Source of the DNA: Siphonodentalium dalli
Taxonomy: Eukaryota; Mollusca; Scaphopoda; Gadilida; Siphonodentaliidae
Assembly (NCBI GenBank): GCA_032622095.1
Contig: CP136063.1
Location: 209,423,934-209,487,933 of the forward strand
Length of the DNA: 64,000 nucleotides
Direction of reading: 5' to 3'
Made by a program: the position numbers and the translations under genes. Position 1 is the stretch's first letter. Every line of letters begins with the position of its first letter. Below the pieces are notes generated by a model. It had not been told where the DNA came from. It ran no database searches and saw only the letters and a list, made by a program, of their open reading frames with translations. Of this stretch, positions 31,691 to 43,624 are shown piece by piece.

Positions 31691-32442
31691 CCTTTTCATA
31701 CACACATCATATATCGAGTATACGGATATATGCTTCAAGCCTGTGTATAGCAGAATTTTCCCATGATATATAGATTGACAGTGAATGTCACCTGATGACA
31801 TGATCTATCACATCGGGTTTGCACGTGGTCTAATTATGCTAACATTGTTCATCAATGAGCTGTGTCTGTGTCAGTTTGAACAGGTGTTTGATAAATATTC
31901 ACGTGTTTCCTTCTAGTTTCCATTAGCTCTCTCGGGCTGGGTACCTTCAATAATTGATGTTCTCTCGGGGCTCATATTCTTTTATCTGGGAAATAAAAAA
32001 ATGAAACAATGCTCTTTATCACCTGTGTTGTATGGGATTAGCCTTTACTGTGCACATGTTCAGATGAGTTTTATCAATTATGAACATGGGAGTGTATTGA
32101 TCATTGGGTTGGATGTATATGATAATATTCACAGGGAACAGCTGCGAGCCGGTTTTTTTTTCGCGTACCGGTAACCCTTTTATTGCGCAAATACTCCGAA
32201 AAAATTGACGTATGTTGTTATCCCTTAGGAATTGTTCAGATAATAAGTTCAACGTGGGTTTTTAATGAACTGAACATTTTCCACTAACAAATGGCAATCA
32301 TTCTGCATGCACTCTCTATTATCTGTCGTCTGCTTTCTTTAACATCCTTCCAGATGAATATTAATAGACCCTTCCAAAATATATTTTTATAACCGATGAG
32401 AGAATCCATTTATAGTAAAGAAAGGCTACTACGAGCTCGGTA

Positions 32443-32685
32443 TTGGAAAGTGCTTTAATATTCGTATTATTACCAAACTTCTTTTACCTTTTCGACATTT
32501 ATGCAAATAACTATGACTTTAAAACATCGCATTTCTGGAAGGTCTGCCCCTTGCACTTGGTAGCTTTGGAAACAAAAACGCTAAGTATCGAATATATTTT
32601 CGGTGATGACAAAGACGTATCAAGTTTCCAGACCTCCAGTTGCAATACATCTAATTTAACATCGTTTTTCACTTTGTTCTGTTGA
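32443..32685 (+). other. Unrecognised ORF (80 codons)
   Basis: Contains LSIEYIFGDDKDVSSF and two potential N-glycosylation sites in SCNTSNLTSF. It lies in the same plus-strand interval as the other exon-like ORFs (30.5-35.1 kb), but no family or splice sites are convincing. Confidence 0.15.
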
Positions 32686-32985
32686 AAACATGTTGAAAAC
32701 CAAATATGAGATATAAACTTGACCTATACATACCACAGAATATAATTTGGTTATAGCGAAATTAACAAAATAATATTTGGTGTCCCGCCAAGACATCGAG
32801 ATGATATAAAATTCATTATCAAAGAAAATAGGCGCATTTAGTATTTCTCATTCCAAACACGTTAGTTTATACACTGGAATATAAATAAAAAATGAAATAG
32901 ATTTACGTAAAAAAAATATGCCTGGAACCCTTAATACATCTTTAACACTTCCTTGACTGGAGCTTCCTGAAATTTTGCGAAAACC

Positions 32986-33057
32986 CTGTGCCATGCATTA
33001 TCTTATATATGCAAGTGCCATATGGTGCCTCGCATATATAAGACAATACATTGGCCT
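32986..33057. repeat. Diverged single palindromic module of family D
   Basis: ctgtgccatgcattatctta...tataagacaatacattgg is the 70-bp module without the piggyBac-type ends. Confidence 0.65.
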
Positions 33058-33214
33058 AACAATATTTACATTGACTTTGTATACCGTGTATATAAAAGTA
33101 TACACTGGAAGGGCCCATTATTAATGTCGAGAGGTTATCAGGAAAAAAGAGCAGACGACAGACAAACAAAAAGATAATATACAGGTGCATGCAGAATGAT
33201 TACTTTTCACTGAT

Positions 33215-33596
33215 TGGAAATGTTCAGGTAATAACTTGTTCATGTGTTGAACTTATTATCTGACTTTTCCCAAGGGAGCTACTCGTTAATGAGTACTTTG
33301 TATGAGTCCCGTTTAATCGTGCTATAAATAAATCGCTCTGTGGAACACTATATTTGTACATGGAATTACAGAATCCCGAAAAATAGTCTCTTTTTATCAT
33401 TGAGAAAAGGTTTAGCTTGTAAATCAGGAGGGGAACCTGATTCGTGTATACCTTGGCCAATGTGTCCAATGCTTGACCCTTTTATCATCTTTGAACCTTT
33501 CTATACTAAAGCATCATTGACGAGTAGTTATCCCATAGGAAATGTTCAGGTAATAACAAACGGTCGTTTGTTGATCTTATTATCTAAACAGGTCTT
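33215..33596. repeat. Two inverted copies of dispersed repeat C
   Basis: The plus copy ggaaatgttcaggtaataac...ttattatctg...gagctactcgttaatgag (33216-33296) faces a second block gacgagtagttatccc-taggaaatgttcaggtaataac (33518-33560). The 33340-33600 ORF between them is not recognised. Confidence 0.5.
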
Positions 33597-33600
33597 TTAA

Positions 33601-33860
33601 CCCTTTACCCAACAAACCGGCCAAAAACGGCCAAATAAAGCTGCAACAGCCTAAATTATCTTGGGTCTGTCTCAATAAAACCATACAAATATGGAATCTT
33701 TTTTTAACACTTTTTACCATTTTTTCTTACATTCTTTAAAATTTTTATAATTTTTAATGTGTTAAGCCAATGCATTCTCTTATATATGCGAGGCGACCTA
33801 TGGTCGACTCGCATATATAAGAGAATGCATTGGCACAGGGCCGTTCTGTTGGATAAAGGG
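33601..33860 (-). mobile_element. piggyBac-type (TTAA) MITE, family D (copy 2, intact target site)
   Basis: CCCTTTACCCAACA...TGTTGGATAAAGGG between TTAA (33597-33600 and 33861-33864). It is in reverse orientation relative to copies 1 and 3 and has only one of the two palindromic modules (33770-33838), an internal deletion of about 130 bp. Outside it sits family C sequence on the left. Confidence 0.92.
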
Positions 33861-33919
33861 TTAATGAATGGGACTCCTTTTGTACGTTTATTTATCTGTT
33901 GTCTGCTTATGTTACCAGT

Positions 33920-34112
33920 AGATCCACGCAAATCAATAATAGACCACTCCGATGTACACTTTTTAACTGACTGGGATAATCCATTTAGTATTGAAACGCG
34001 GTTGACAGGGGATCGACATGGTTTATATGTGCAGCAGATTGATTTGCAAGTGAAGAGAACAATGAAAATGACAATTTCAACTGTTCAGGCTTGCAGTGGA
34101 TATGTAACCAAT
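33920..34112 (+). other. Exon-like ORF segment, unknown product
   Basis: A good acceptor-like tract (ttatctgttgtctgcttatgttaccag) ends at about 33919. The downstream frame reads DPRKSIIDHSDVHFLTDWDN and then LYVQQIDLQVKRTMKMTIST, with possible donors at atatgtaacc or aacgtgaac. Its amino-acid composition looks like folded protein rather than repeat. It shares strand with the integrin-like ORF 3.3 kb upstream, but there is no evidence that they are joined. Confidence 0.2.
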
Positions 34113-34812
34113 AACGTGAACAAGTTGCACTAATGCATATAGATAATACTATTGTATTGCTGAAGGGGTCACTCCCACCAAAAAAGTGCCGAAAATATGC
34201 TGAATGATACACAGGGTTTGTGATCGGCACTAATGCATTTTTTTTTTTTTTTTAAACATATTGTATTGTCATATAATATTACACAAGGGATCGGTGCACA
34301 AGTTTTAACAACTTAAATCCGCCCCTCTCCCATATACATTTTAACAAATACAAAGTAGATGACGAACATAACATATATACAGGGTGATGTATGGTGTGGT
34401 TGTGATTGCTGTCAGTCCTATCCTGCTTTTGAAATTTCATCTGAGGTAGTCAACATTTGTAACGCAAAGGAGGATCTCGCCTATATTTGTTAGCGGAGGG
34501 GCCTAATTAAAACGTTTCGTTGATGAAATGTATGAATAAACAAAATGGAAAAGAATTTCATTGCGTCGATTCGATTCTGATGATATCCCTGTGAGTAAGG
34601 AGGAAATGTTAGATATTATAAATTTGTGGGCTGCAATCTTATTGAAGAGTTCGCATCTTTCGGTAGCATACAGGGGGCACTCAAAGAAATAATGCAGTTA
34701 CTTTAACTGTGTTCCTGAAATCTGGCTCCGATCAGCAGTTCGTTTTCAGTTCATTTTAATACAATTATTCTCTAAAAGAAATCATGGCAGACACGAAAAC
34801 TATTTTTTTAAA

Positions 34813-35121
34813 GTGTCATTTAGAACGAGATTTCAAAACATGTGTACCCTTCAGCACTTTTTTTTGGTGAGAGTGACTCCTTCAGCATTACTATTATTTG
34901 ACGACAAAAACATCTTCAAACTAATATTACTTGATGCACGCGTGTTCAGTAAGAATGTCCTTGCTCTGTATAACGCAAAAGGCGTGAAACACCCGATTTT
35001 CAAGAACAAACATGATAATTTTAAAATTCTGATTACAATTGTTTATAGTTATTGTTTCATATATATATTTATTGTTATTTATGTTGTGACATCGGCCCCG
35101 CGTGGGTGTAATTGTCAATAA
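34813..35121 (+). other. Unrecognised ORF with one hydrophobic segment
   Basis: 102 codons. Near the C-terminus ILITIVYSYCFIYIFIVIYV could span a membrane and is followed by a short tail ending CNCQ. An acceptor-like tract (ctatttttttaaag) ends near 34814. The hydrophobic segment lies in T-rich DNA, so it may be compositional. Confidence 0.15.
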
Positions 35122-35129
35122 ACTTATAT

Positions 35130-35560
35130 AAAGGTCTGTAAAACAACTATCATCAACAAGTACATTAAAATTAGATTGACATTGATCCCATTTTCATTAT
35201 TCATAACTCACCAATAATGAGATTTCGCATGTCTGAACCATTGTTATGTAAACAGTGGACTTACCGATAAAAATCCAATTCGTCCATGTGCAATAAGATA
35301 CCAAAGTTTAATCAAATCTTGACGGCAAACATTAGAAAATGTCAAAGCGTTGTTTGTTGACAAATCACCTGCATGCAGCATTTTTGTTCAGATAACAATT
35401 AATGTTTTCAAAACGCAAAATTTCGTTATTGGAGAACTATCAATAACGTATAAGAACAGCGTTTATCTGTTTCTCCACGTTCTTCTTATAGTGGTGACAA
35501 TGCTTTTAGTGGACTGTTATATTATTTGCACATTTTCCAACTGCGAGTGCCTTGGGTCCC
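35130..35560. mobile_element. MITE family F copy
   Basis: Left end gtctgtaaaacaactatcatc, then caataatgagatttcgcatg, then taccaaagtttaatcaaatc and the inverse block cgcaaaatttcgttattggag. The right terminus is diverged. Confidence 0.6.
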
Positions 35561-35669
35561 TTTAAAACATATGTCAAAGAAGATCCATATACATGCATCA
35601 TTAACAACGAAACAGCGTGCCCCCAAACTGTCCATTCGTTTCATCAAGATCAATATCATCCATACAGAA

Positions 35670-36000
35670 CTTAAAGACATATTATGTACTTATATCATTG
35701 AATAAAACCAATCAGTTAGTATCCAAACACTATCTCTCTATTGGAAGAGTGTACCAATGAACTAAGATTGCCGAAAGTTCCAACCACATAACCATAACAT
35801 TTCAGAGAACACAACGTTTGAACTATGCTCAAATGTAAATATTTACTACTTTATTTGGGACTCTTTATTCGGCATAAACATTACAGCAATGATGTGTACC
35901 AATAATAGTCAATGTGTCTAAATTCGTTTATAACAATGAATCTGTTTCTGACTATATTTGGATATCAAATATATGAAAATAACTTATTTTTGGCATGAAT
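35670..36000 (+). repeat. Dispersed repeat (copy 2 of the 15.2-kb repeat)
   Basis: Same order of blocks as 15220-15556. It continues into sequence ending gcggagtgtttcacatcactttaa, which recurs at 36868-36892 (gcggagtgtctcacgtcactttaa). Confidence 0.65.
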
Positions 36001-36069
36001 ATGTCATTTTCCGTTCGGAACATTTTAGCGGAGTGTTTCACATCACTTTAAGGTATTGTACTGATGGAG

Positions 36070-36120
36070 TATGATCTATAAGGGCGTAAGCTAGAGTAGA
36101 TATTCATGGCATGATCTAAT
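36070..36120 (+). repeat. Right-end fragment of TIR family H
   Basis: tatgatctataagggcgtaa, gctagagtag and ttcatggcatgatctaat match window position 1-46 and the full elements at 22.7 and 42.3 kb. Confidence 0.6.
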
Positions 36121-36297
36121 ATGGAGCCATCTCCCATGAGAATCCATTTAGTAAAGAACTGGTTAAGTGAGAACAAATCGAAAAATGGAACAATTCACTG
36201 GTGTAATAGAAATGCAAGAAAGTTGAAACGAATCTCAAAGAAGAATCATATTATTACCCCCAAAATGTCCATTCGTTTTATCACAATCGATACCAGT

Positions 36298-36510
36298 TCA
36301 CACAGAACACAACCCCATACGCCGGGAAATCGAATCCATTCCATGCAATTTGTTTGGTGTATTGACTTTGGGACTGGCGGATTTTGAACAATATGAGTTA
36401 ATGAGATATTTGCATGCCAGATCTGATGGATCGCAGGTGTCGGACTGGGGATAATAATTGGCGATGAAATTGCCCCCATCTTCTCGGCTGCGACCGACTT
36501 CCTGAAATGA
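36298..36510 (-). other. Exon-like ORF, unknown product
   Basis: On the minus strand an acceptor-like tract (gctggcattatcatttcag) precedes GAAGTCGGTCGC. The frame then reads EVGRSREDGGNF, then SDTCDPSDLACKYLINSYCS to a stop near 36298. A second frame (MGAISSPIIIPSPTPAIH) is also open, so the reading frame is undecided. The block at its 3' side (ccattcgttttatcacaat) is shared with 35630-35650, which points to repeat origin for part of it. Confidence 0.15.
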
Positions 36511-36971
36511 TAATGCCAGCTTAGTCATACCACTAGCGACCGGCTCATAATAATAGTCAGCATAGTGAGTCGTGACTGCAGACCGCACCATCAAAGATAT
36601 CCACTATCATTTGCATCGTGCATTTGAGCGACAAAAACACACAGACGCTATATGCATGCATGTCTGTTTGACATAAACCTATTTTGCGTCCTTTAGGCCA
36701 AGACTTAGCAATATGCATGATATATTATATGAGCACATCTCTAATCTACATGTAAAATTGGTTAAAATATGATATTATTTCCTGAACATATACTCGGTTA
36801 AAATTTATGAACATAACTGAATTTGTCATGGTCCATTGTTATCCGTTCTGAACACATCAGCGGAGTGTCTCACGTCACTTTAAACGCCACATTTTGATGC
36901 ATAATCGGGTCATATTCGGGTGACGTTGACATGGCAAAAATGCTGAATATTTCTTTTTGTTATCATATATG

Positions 36972-37010
36972 CACAAGAAACCCCGGTGGCTCAGTTGGTA
37001 ATATGCACGG
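36972..37010 (+). repeat. tRNA-like A-box (possible SINE head)
   Basis: ccccggtggctcagttggta resembles a tRNA D-arm and contains an A-box-like TGGCTCAGTTGG. No B-box (GGTTCRANNCC) lies at the right distance and the rest does not fold as a tRNA, so at best this is a decayed SINE or tRNA relic. Confidence 0.35.
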
Positions 37011-37325
37011 CGTATTATGCCAACGTGGCGCTAAGCCATATACCGAAGCTGCATGTTTCGCATTATGATATGAAGATATCTTGATTCGTGTATCTGGGCA
37101 AGGTTTTCAGACTTCGAAGAGTAGTGTGCTGCTTTCGCAGTGAAATTAACCATTCGGCGCGCCCTTAACTCCACATTAACCTAACAATATGGAGGTTTGG
37201 ATTGATAAAACCTCTAACTTTGATCATCAGCCATAACAGACTATATATAATTATCTTTGTCCGATAAATGTTCCAAGTATATGGAAAAAAACATCACCAC
37301 CAAGAACATGAAGAAATAGATAAAC

Positions 37326-37416
37326 TCACAGGTCCCCAGAACAAAATTTGACCCAACCCCCAATAATACACTTAATCATATAGGTGGGGTCTAATTTTGT
37401 TCTTGGGATCTGTGGT
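37326..37416. mobile_element. Palindromic MITE, family B (copy 2)
   Basis: cacaggtccccagaacaaaa and the complement of ttttgttcttgggatctgtg. Shares caataata..cttaatc..tatagg with copy 1 at 1191-1291. Confidence 0.65.
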
Positions 37417-37424
37417 ATAAACTC

Positions 37425-37800
37425 TAATCTCCAATAATGCAATTTTGCGTGTTGACACCATTGTTATGTAAATAAAACTGTTAGAGTGAATTGTTCGACA
37501 AACATGTACATCTGATCGCGTAGGAGGCTCAAATAGTTGAGCCTAAACCGGTCTACGTGTGATTTTTTTTAATTCTATGCTTTGACCTTTTCCAATGTTT
37601 ACTGTCAAATTTTGACTAAATTTTGGTATCTAATGGACTTTGATCGGTAATACATCGTATATAACAGTAATATTTACATAACAATAGTTTCAATCTGGTC
37701 ATTGGAAGTTTATTAATAATGAAATAAGAAATAAGAACAAAATGGATCTATTTTTAGATGTACTTGTTGATCATATTTGTTTTATAAACAAATATTTTGC
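37425..37800. mobile_element. MITE family F copy
   Basis: Contains ccaataatgcaattttgcgtg, tccaatgtttactgtcaaat and ttggtatctaatggactttg. The right end tgttttataaac is diverged. Confidence 0.55.
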
Positions 37801-37856
37801 ATGAACCCACTCCGAGGGCCTTTGGATCCTTAATTTGACGTATTCCTATCATTCAA

Positions 37857-38752
37857 AGCTTGTCATGCATTATAGACCAAGTATTCTGGGTACACAACAG
37901 CTTGGGATATCGGTTGGGGTCATGAAATTTGACCGAGTCCCGCCCCGTTGCTCTTCTATAACGGACTTTCGTTCAAAAAGACGTACTACATATACACGTG
38001 GAGCCTGGGCAACGTAAATCTCGAAATGTGATTAATCATCTGACATGTCCGCGATAGCAGCATGTGTGCGTCTGCGGGTGTTGTTTGTATGGGACCCCTT
38101 CCCCTATAGGTGTGTGTATGTATATGCCCCTATAGTTTGGCAACGCCCCATTTTCTATGCTCGATATATAATAATTAAACCTATAAAATTAAATAATACA
38201 TAAAAAGGAGGAGTTTGTAAGACTTCGTAAGACTATGGACCCATATATAAACACATACAAAGCATAGAAAAGGGGGCGTTGCCAGACTATAATGGCATAG
38301 ACATACACACACATATAGGGGGAAGGGGTCCCATACATACATGACCCGCAGACGCACACATGCTGCTCGCGATTAATCTGTCTTCAAAATGATATATAAT
38401 TTACCGTGATAGAAAGATGTACATAGTGATGCTATGATCGTTTAATGTATTGTGTACATGATAGCACGACAAATCGAAATTCTATGGAAAACAAGACTTT
38501 GTTTATACTTATAAATGTCGTTGCTTTGACATTTAACGGACCTCTGATATTTGCATGTTTGATATCATCATGCTTGGGAAAGGCTGAGCTCTATGTTTAT
38601 ATACGCAAAGTTTCCATTTGACTATAATACGAAGAAATATAAGCAAGATGACTCCCGCCCACGATTCCGGGCGTAAAGAGTAGAAGAGTAAAGGGACGGG
38701 ACTCGCTCCAAAACAGCATCAAACCAACCGATATCCCAAGCTTGGTCTAATC
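37857..38752. repeat. Nested inverted repeat around a long palindrome
   Basis: Outer arms: tagaccaagtattctg...cttgggatatcggttgg (37873-37915) against the complement of ccaaccgatatcccaagcttggtct (38725-38749). They also share gagtcccg and tactcttct blocks. Inside lies a second hairpin, 38050-38371. Confidence 0.6.
38050..38371. mobile_element. Long palindromic element
   Basis: Arms begin cgcgatagcagcatgtgtgcg and end in the complement; they share tgcgtctgcgggt, atgggaccccttcccc and ggcaacgcccc. The spacer is AT-rich. The arms differ by scattered substitutions and small gaps. No ORF. Confidence 0.75.
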
Positions 38753-40500
38753 ATGCCTCTATTGTGTGCTCATAAATTCTTTCCATCGTCGACATTAATG
38801 TCGATTTACGGAAGTAAAAGAGGCAGTTGTCGTGCTGTCTGTCCATTTATACTCAAACCATCGACCATGTTCATTCTAAATGGAATCCACGTGTCTTGAC
38901 TAAACATGAAGAAATTATCTCTGAGACTGGCTATTACAGCAATCCGATGGTCGACTGTTGTATCGATCGAAGGCTGAAATCGGAAGCAGGTGCGGCGGAA
39001 CAAGCCTGATGGATCGCAGCAATTCAGACAACACGGGCGCGTGCGAAGCCATTCAAAAACACGGGTTCCATTCGATTGAACAGACACAAACCGGAAGTAG
39101 TTATCCACAAAAGTCGAAGCGGGAAATGGAAATGGAAAAATCGAAGTCACAGCTGAGGCGAACTGAGTTTGCAGTCACGAAATGAGGCAATTGATTGAAG
39201 TGGAGTCACGTTTTGTCAGCAGGGATTGGTACTCAATGAGGACCACGTGACTGTTTCACAGATATAGAATACATTTGATTCAAACTGCAAGCCATAATTC
39301 AGTCCCCTGCTACGCTGGCCTGACCATTGCCTTCACGTATATATACGTAATTAATGTTTTCTTGACAAGTCTTGTCGATCACAATTCATTGTGATTTGAT
39401 CTATAGATAATTTCAAATTGAACATGGACAGCTCGGTTCCTCAGAATTTGAGAATACAGAATAAATTATAATCGAGCAAAGTCTTAAAGAAAACAGATAT
39501 ATTTCCTCCCTCACATTATTGTACATGATGGCAGTGGTCAGACTAGCGTAGCGATGGGACTGAACTCTGCCTGGCAGTTTATATTTGAATAAGTCAATGC
39601 TCTTGTTGAACAGCTATAATATGGTACGCCTGAAAGAACAGTCCAAAATGTCAGACCGGTAGATGATTCTGATTTCAAAGTTCAAACCATTGCAACAATC
39701 CATGTCGCCGTGTGTATATATGTTTATTACATGATCCTACCCTTATTCCATTCAATAAACCCATTCTATAAACTGTGATATTAAACGTTCGTTCAATAAC
39801 AGGAAATAGTGCCTTTGACTTCCGGTTTGTCGTCTGTTTACATTCCGTACGCTACGTCTCAAAATACTATGGCTTCGAATATTTTTCCAACAAACTATAA
39901 TGAACGAAGAGGTTGAAAAGTTATGTCAATAAATATGCGCCATTAAATACGCCAAAGAGTCTTTATTTGTCTGTGACTATTTCTTTACGCGGACAAACAA
40001 CGAATAGTTACGTGAAACGTCACCGCATGCATTATAGAAGCCGATGTTAGTTTCGGTCCAATTTGTTGATTTAAGTATGTTTTGTCGAGATTTTGGATCA
40101 TGTAATAAATAGAATTAACAACTCGTCCACAGTGTGTAATGGATGTTAGAAAACTCGTCCAGTAAATTAGGTCTGGACTCGTTTGGTAAATTCCGCTATA
40201 AACTGGTGTCTCGTTTTAGATCCTCTTTGTATGCTTAAGTTCAAATGGAACGAAGTCTGTGGTGCTGATACAATCCGCATCCGTCGTTCATCCGCGAAGA
40301 TTGTGTGTCCGTTAACCATGTGTTTTAAGTATCTTCAGCATCCAATCGCATAACGATATCATATCTGGATTGGGTGGCCTTGTGTGACTGGGATTCACAT
40401 TTTAACTGGGGTATCTCGATTGAGTATGATCGAAACCAGGGGATGTGCTATTTTCCGAAGAAAAAATTACAATGAAGCCTCCAAAGAATCTCCAAAACCA
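38380..40500. other. Mostly unassigned stretch
   Basis: Apart from the outer inverted-repeat arm at 38670-38752, nothing is recognised. Antisense ORFs at 38806-39150 (minus, 114 codons) and 38827-39185 (plus) overlap each other; neither is recognised. Confidence 0.45.
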
Positions 40501-40512
40501 GCGTAATTTGAC

Positions 40513-41280
40513 TTTAAGCTATTCGTAATTACTATCAATAGACACCTTTCGCATACTGAACGACTACTGATAAGAATTACGAATAGCTTTATTAGTTGCA
40601 TAATGAACTACTACGGATAAGAATTACGGATAGCTTATATTAGTCGCATAAAGAACTACTACGGATAAGAATTACGAATAGCTTATAGTAGTCGCATAGT
40701 GAACTACTATTGATAAGAATTACGAATAGCTTATAGTAGTCGCATAATGAACTACTACTGATAAGAATTACGGATAGCTTATATTAGTCGCACAATGAAC
40801 TACTACTGATAAGAATCACGGATAGCTTATATTAGTCGCATAATGAACTACTACTGATAAGAATTACGAATAGCTTATATTAGTCGCATAAAGAACTACT
40901 ATACTGGTAAGAATTACGAATAGCTTATATTAGTCGCATAATGAACTACTACTGGTAAGAATTACGAATAGCTTATATTAGTCGCATAATGAACTACTAC
41001 TGGTAAGAATTACGGATAGCTTATATTAGTCGCATAATGAACTACTACTGATAAGAATTACGAATAGCTTATATTAGTCGCATAATGAACTACTACTGAT
41101 AAGAATTACGAATAGCTTATATTAGTCGCATAATGAACTACTATACTGGTAAGAATTACGAATAGCTTATAGTAGTCGCATAATGAACTACTACTGATAA
41201 GAATTACGAATAGCTTATATTAGTCGCATAATGAACTACTGCGGATAAGAATTACGAATATAGCGTACAGAAGTCGTATA
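40513..41280. repeat. 48-bp satellite array, about 15 units, with an inverted stub
   Basis: Direct units of 48 bp, consensus gataagaattacgaatagct then tatattagtcgcataatgaa then ctactact, run from about 40563 to 41280. Variants (gata/ggata/ggta; cgaata/cggata; an extra TA at units 7 and 12) group the units into sub-types. A reversed partial unit, aagctattcgtaattact, lies at 40515-40532, so the left edge folds back on the array. There is no spacer diversity and the units are direct, so this is not CRISPR. Confidence 0.95.
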
Positions 41281-41284
41281 TTTT

Positions 41285-42300
41285 TCGTTTTCGCAGAAAT
41301 TAGTACTAACTATCGTTTGTGAGAAAATAGTGCCTTCTTGCCACTCGCAGTTAGGTGATATGATTATGTTTGTTGTGATTAGTTTGTATTTTCATGTAGT
41401 TGTGTTGTTATCAGGGCATGCATACCCAGTGGTGGCAGATATATTATATAATATCTCTGGGTGGTAGTCTCGATGATCGCAGACAAATCTCGTGTGTCCA
41501 TGCTTGTCTTCTCGAAACCGTAATCGTAACTACGGATACGACAAAACGACAACTGGTAGACAGAACACAGATTCTAGTGACGTCGTACTCTATTCACAAT
41601 TCTTACCATTACCGTGGGATGTGAGGATTATTTTGACTCGGCTCACGACTCGTAAAAATAATCATTGGCATCGATCTTAGGAGAAACCCGCACACTACTC
41701 AGCACAAGCACATTATATATAATACATGCCATAAGACATATACCATTTGAAAGAGGAAGCTCTAAAACGTTGTATTATCAACTTATATCCGGTGTATATA
41801 AAAAAAACATGTTGTTTTTGTTGAGGTACCGACGTGTTTTTTGTGCTTAAGTTTCATCTCGACTGTACTGAAAAAGTCTATTATTTTGAATGGAAGGGGA
41901 ATAACTCTATATCTTAGTTTAAATTCTTTTGCATACTGCGAGCGAAACGGGGGAAATGTTTCTATGATTTCAGCTATGTTCTATTACTCTATGTACACCT
42001 TCTGGGACACAGACGTTCCAAATGGTGATGCATGAATTATAGTATTTTAATCATATTTTATGTCATCGATTATTATTAAAACCGTATATCAAGGCACTAT
42101 AAAAAGGACATAATCGGGGACTCGAAAATTAAATTGGCCTTTAACTACATGTAGTGTCTATATATACACCGACCATTAATTTCGTTCGCCGTGTATAATA
42201 ACACTTGGGGTGTCACCTTGACAAATTTACCTCAAACAGGGCTGCATTAAAAAGGAATTATCGAAGAGTGTATTTTGAAATAAATCGACATTTAGACATG
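41285..42300. other. Unassigned stretch
   Basis: AT-rich with short unrecognised ORFs. No splice-supported exon was seen. Confidence 0.5.
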
Positions 42301-42325
42301 CCCCTACCTTTATACCCAAATCCTT

Positions 42326-42795
42326 GATCATGCCACGAATCCCCACTCTATGTACGTCCGTATAAATCATATTCCACCACTTTTGGATGTTGTGACAGGA
42401 AAGTGCATGTATAACATTGAAAAAATATAGTGCAGGCCCCAACACGATATTGCACGATTAAATGACTTTGTGATCGATTATTCTTCGCGTCGCTTACCAT
42501 TATGGAAATTATCCTGGGTTATTAATTCAGTTTATTGCAAAAGTCATAAAAAACATGAAATCTAAAACTGGGATCACCCCTAATATGAAGTAGTAAATTA
42601 TTGAGGAACAAGTATTAACAAAGTCATATATCCCCTGCCATGTTTGAACAATGTTATAAACTTTATAATAAAAAGGTTCCATGTCAGAAAGGGTCAGGAC
42701 TCAGAACATCAAACAGTTCCCAGGTTTTGGACTTGTGGAATATGATCTCTACGGGCATACAAGAGTAGAGATTTTCAGCCTGTTCTAGCCAAACC
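42326..42795. mobile_element. TIR element family H (copy 2)
   Basis: Left gatcatgccacgaatcccc...ataaatcatattccacc; right tggaatatgatctctacggg...agagtagagattttcagcc, inverted. The interior parallels 22764-23130 (ccaacacgat, ttcgcgtcgcttacc, ggaacaagtattaacaa) and lacks the GC-rich insertion of copy 1. Confidence 0.7.
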
Positions 42796-43624
42796 ATGTA
42801 TTCCCAACGGTAACGAGGGTACAACATTCGCGACAGCTCGGGGTCTTGAATTTACATGAAGCCAGTCACTACATCCTGAATAAAATTATTTGCATACCAG
42901 CAGAACCCATCACAATTAGAACGCCTTAGCCGATTTCTCAAGTAATCAGTCTTATTACCAGCAAATTGCTTCAGTCCCAAGGAGGCCGGCGCGTCATCTC
43001 TAGAAAGATTGATGAATAATCGATACATCAAAGCCGAAAGTAACCGTGGGCCGCATTAATTGATCCATTCGTGTCATGTTTTGTTTCCGGTCGTTGGACT
43101 TGAGAGTCTCTCAGATAATAAAGAGAGTGCCGCCGTGAAGTTTTATAGGCTTTCTGCATTGTATAGATGCGCCTTGTGGAAATCGATGTATTCTTACAGG
43201 GATTCATAAATGGGAGTGTTTTATTTAATGGACACAAGGCGAATCCAGACGACCTAATTTTATCCAGGCAATACACGCGTTATCAGTCGATGAGGTGGCT
43301 GTACGGTGATGCGACAGCAGAAGGGTGTGGTCCTGATGGGTGGTGCCTTATCGCGTACTCTTAAACAATATACAAAAACCACAAATGCCTCAACAGTGTT
43401 AGCGATGATGCAGAGGAATACCACAATTTACTCGAGGAAAAATACGATCGTATTTTACCACACATAGGGCTTCTGTGGGGGGGGGTGTTGCTTTATATAT
43501 ACTAACACGGCTAACCTCTCTATAAATGAGAGGGATTATCTTCAATTACCTTTCAACATCTCAAAGTTAATCTGAGAAAACCGCGGCCAAGTGTCGCCTA
43601 GCTGCACCATAGAGTGTTTCACCA

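Noticed and set aside
40561-41280. Regular 48-bp repeat resembling a CRISPR array
   Set aside because: The whole unit is repeated with no unique spacers, and the context is eukaryotic. It is a satellite.
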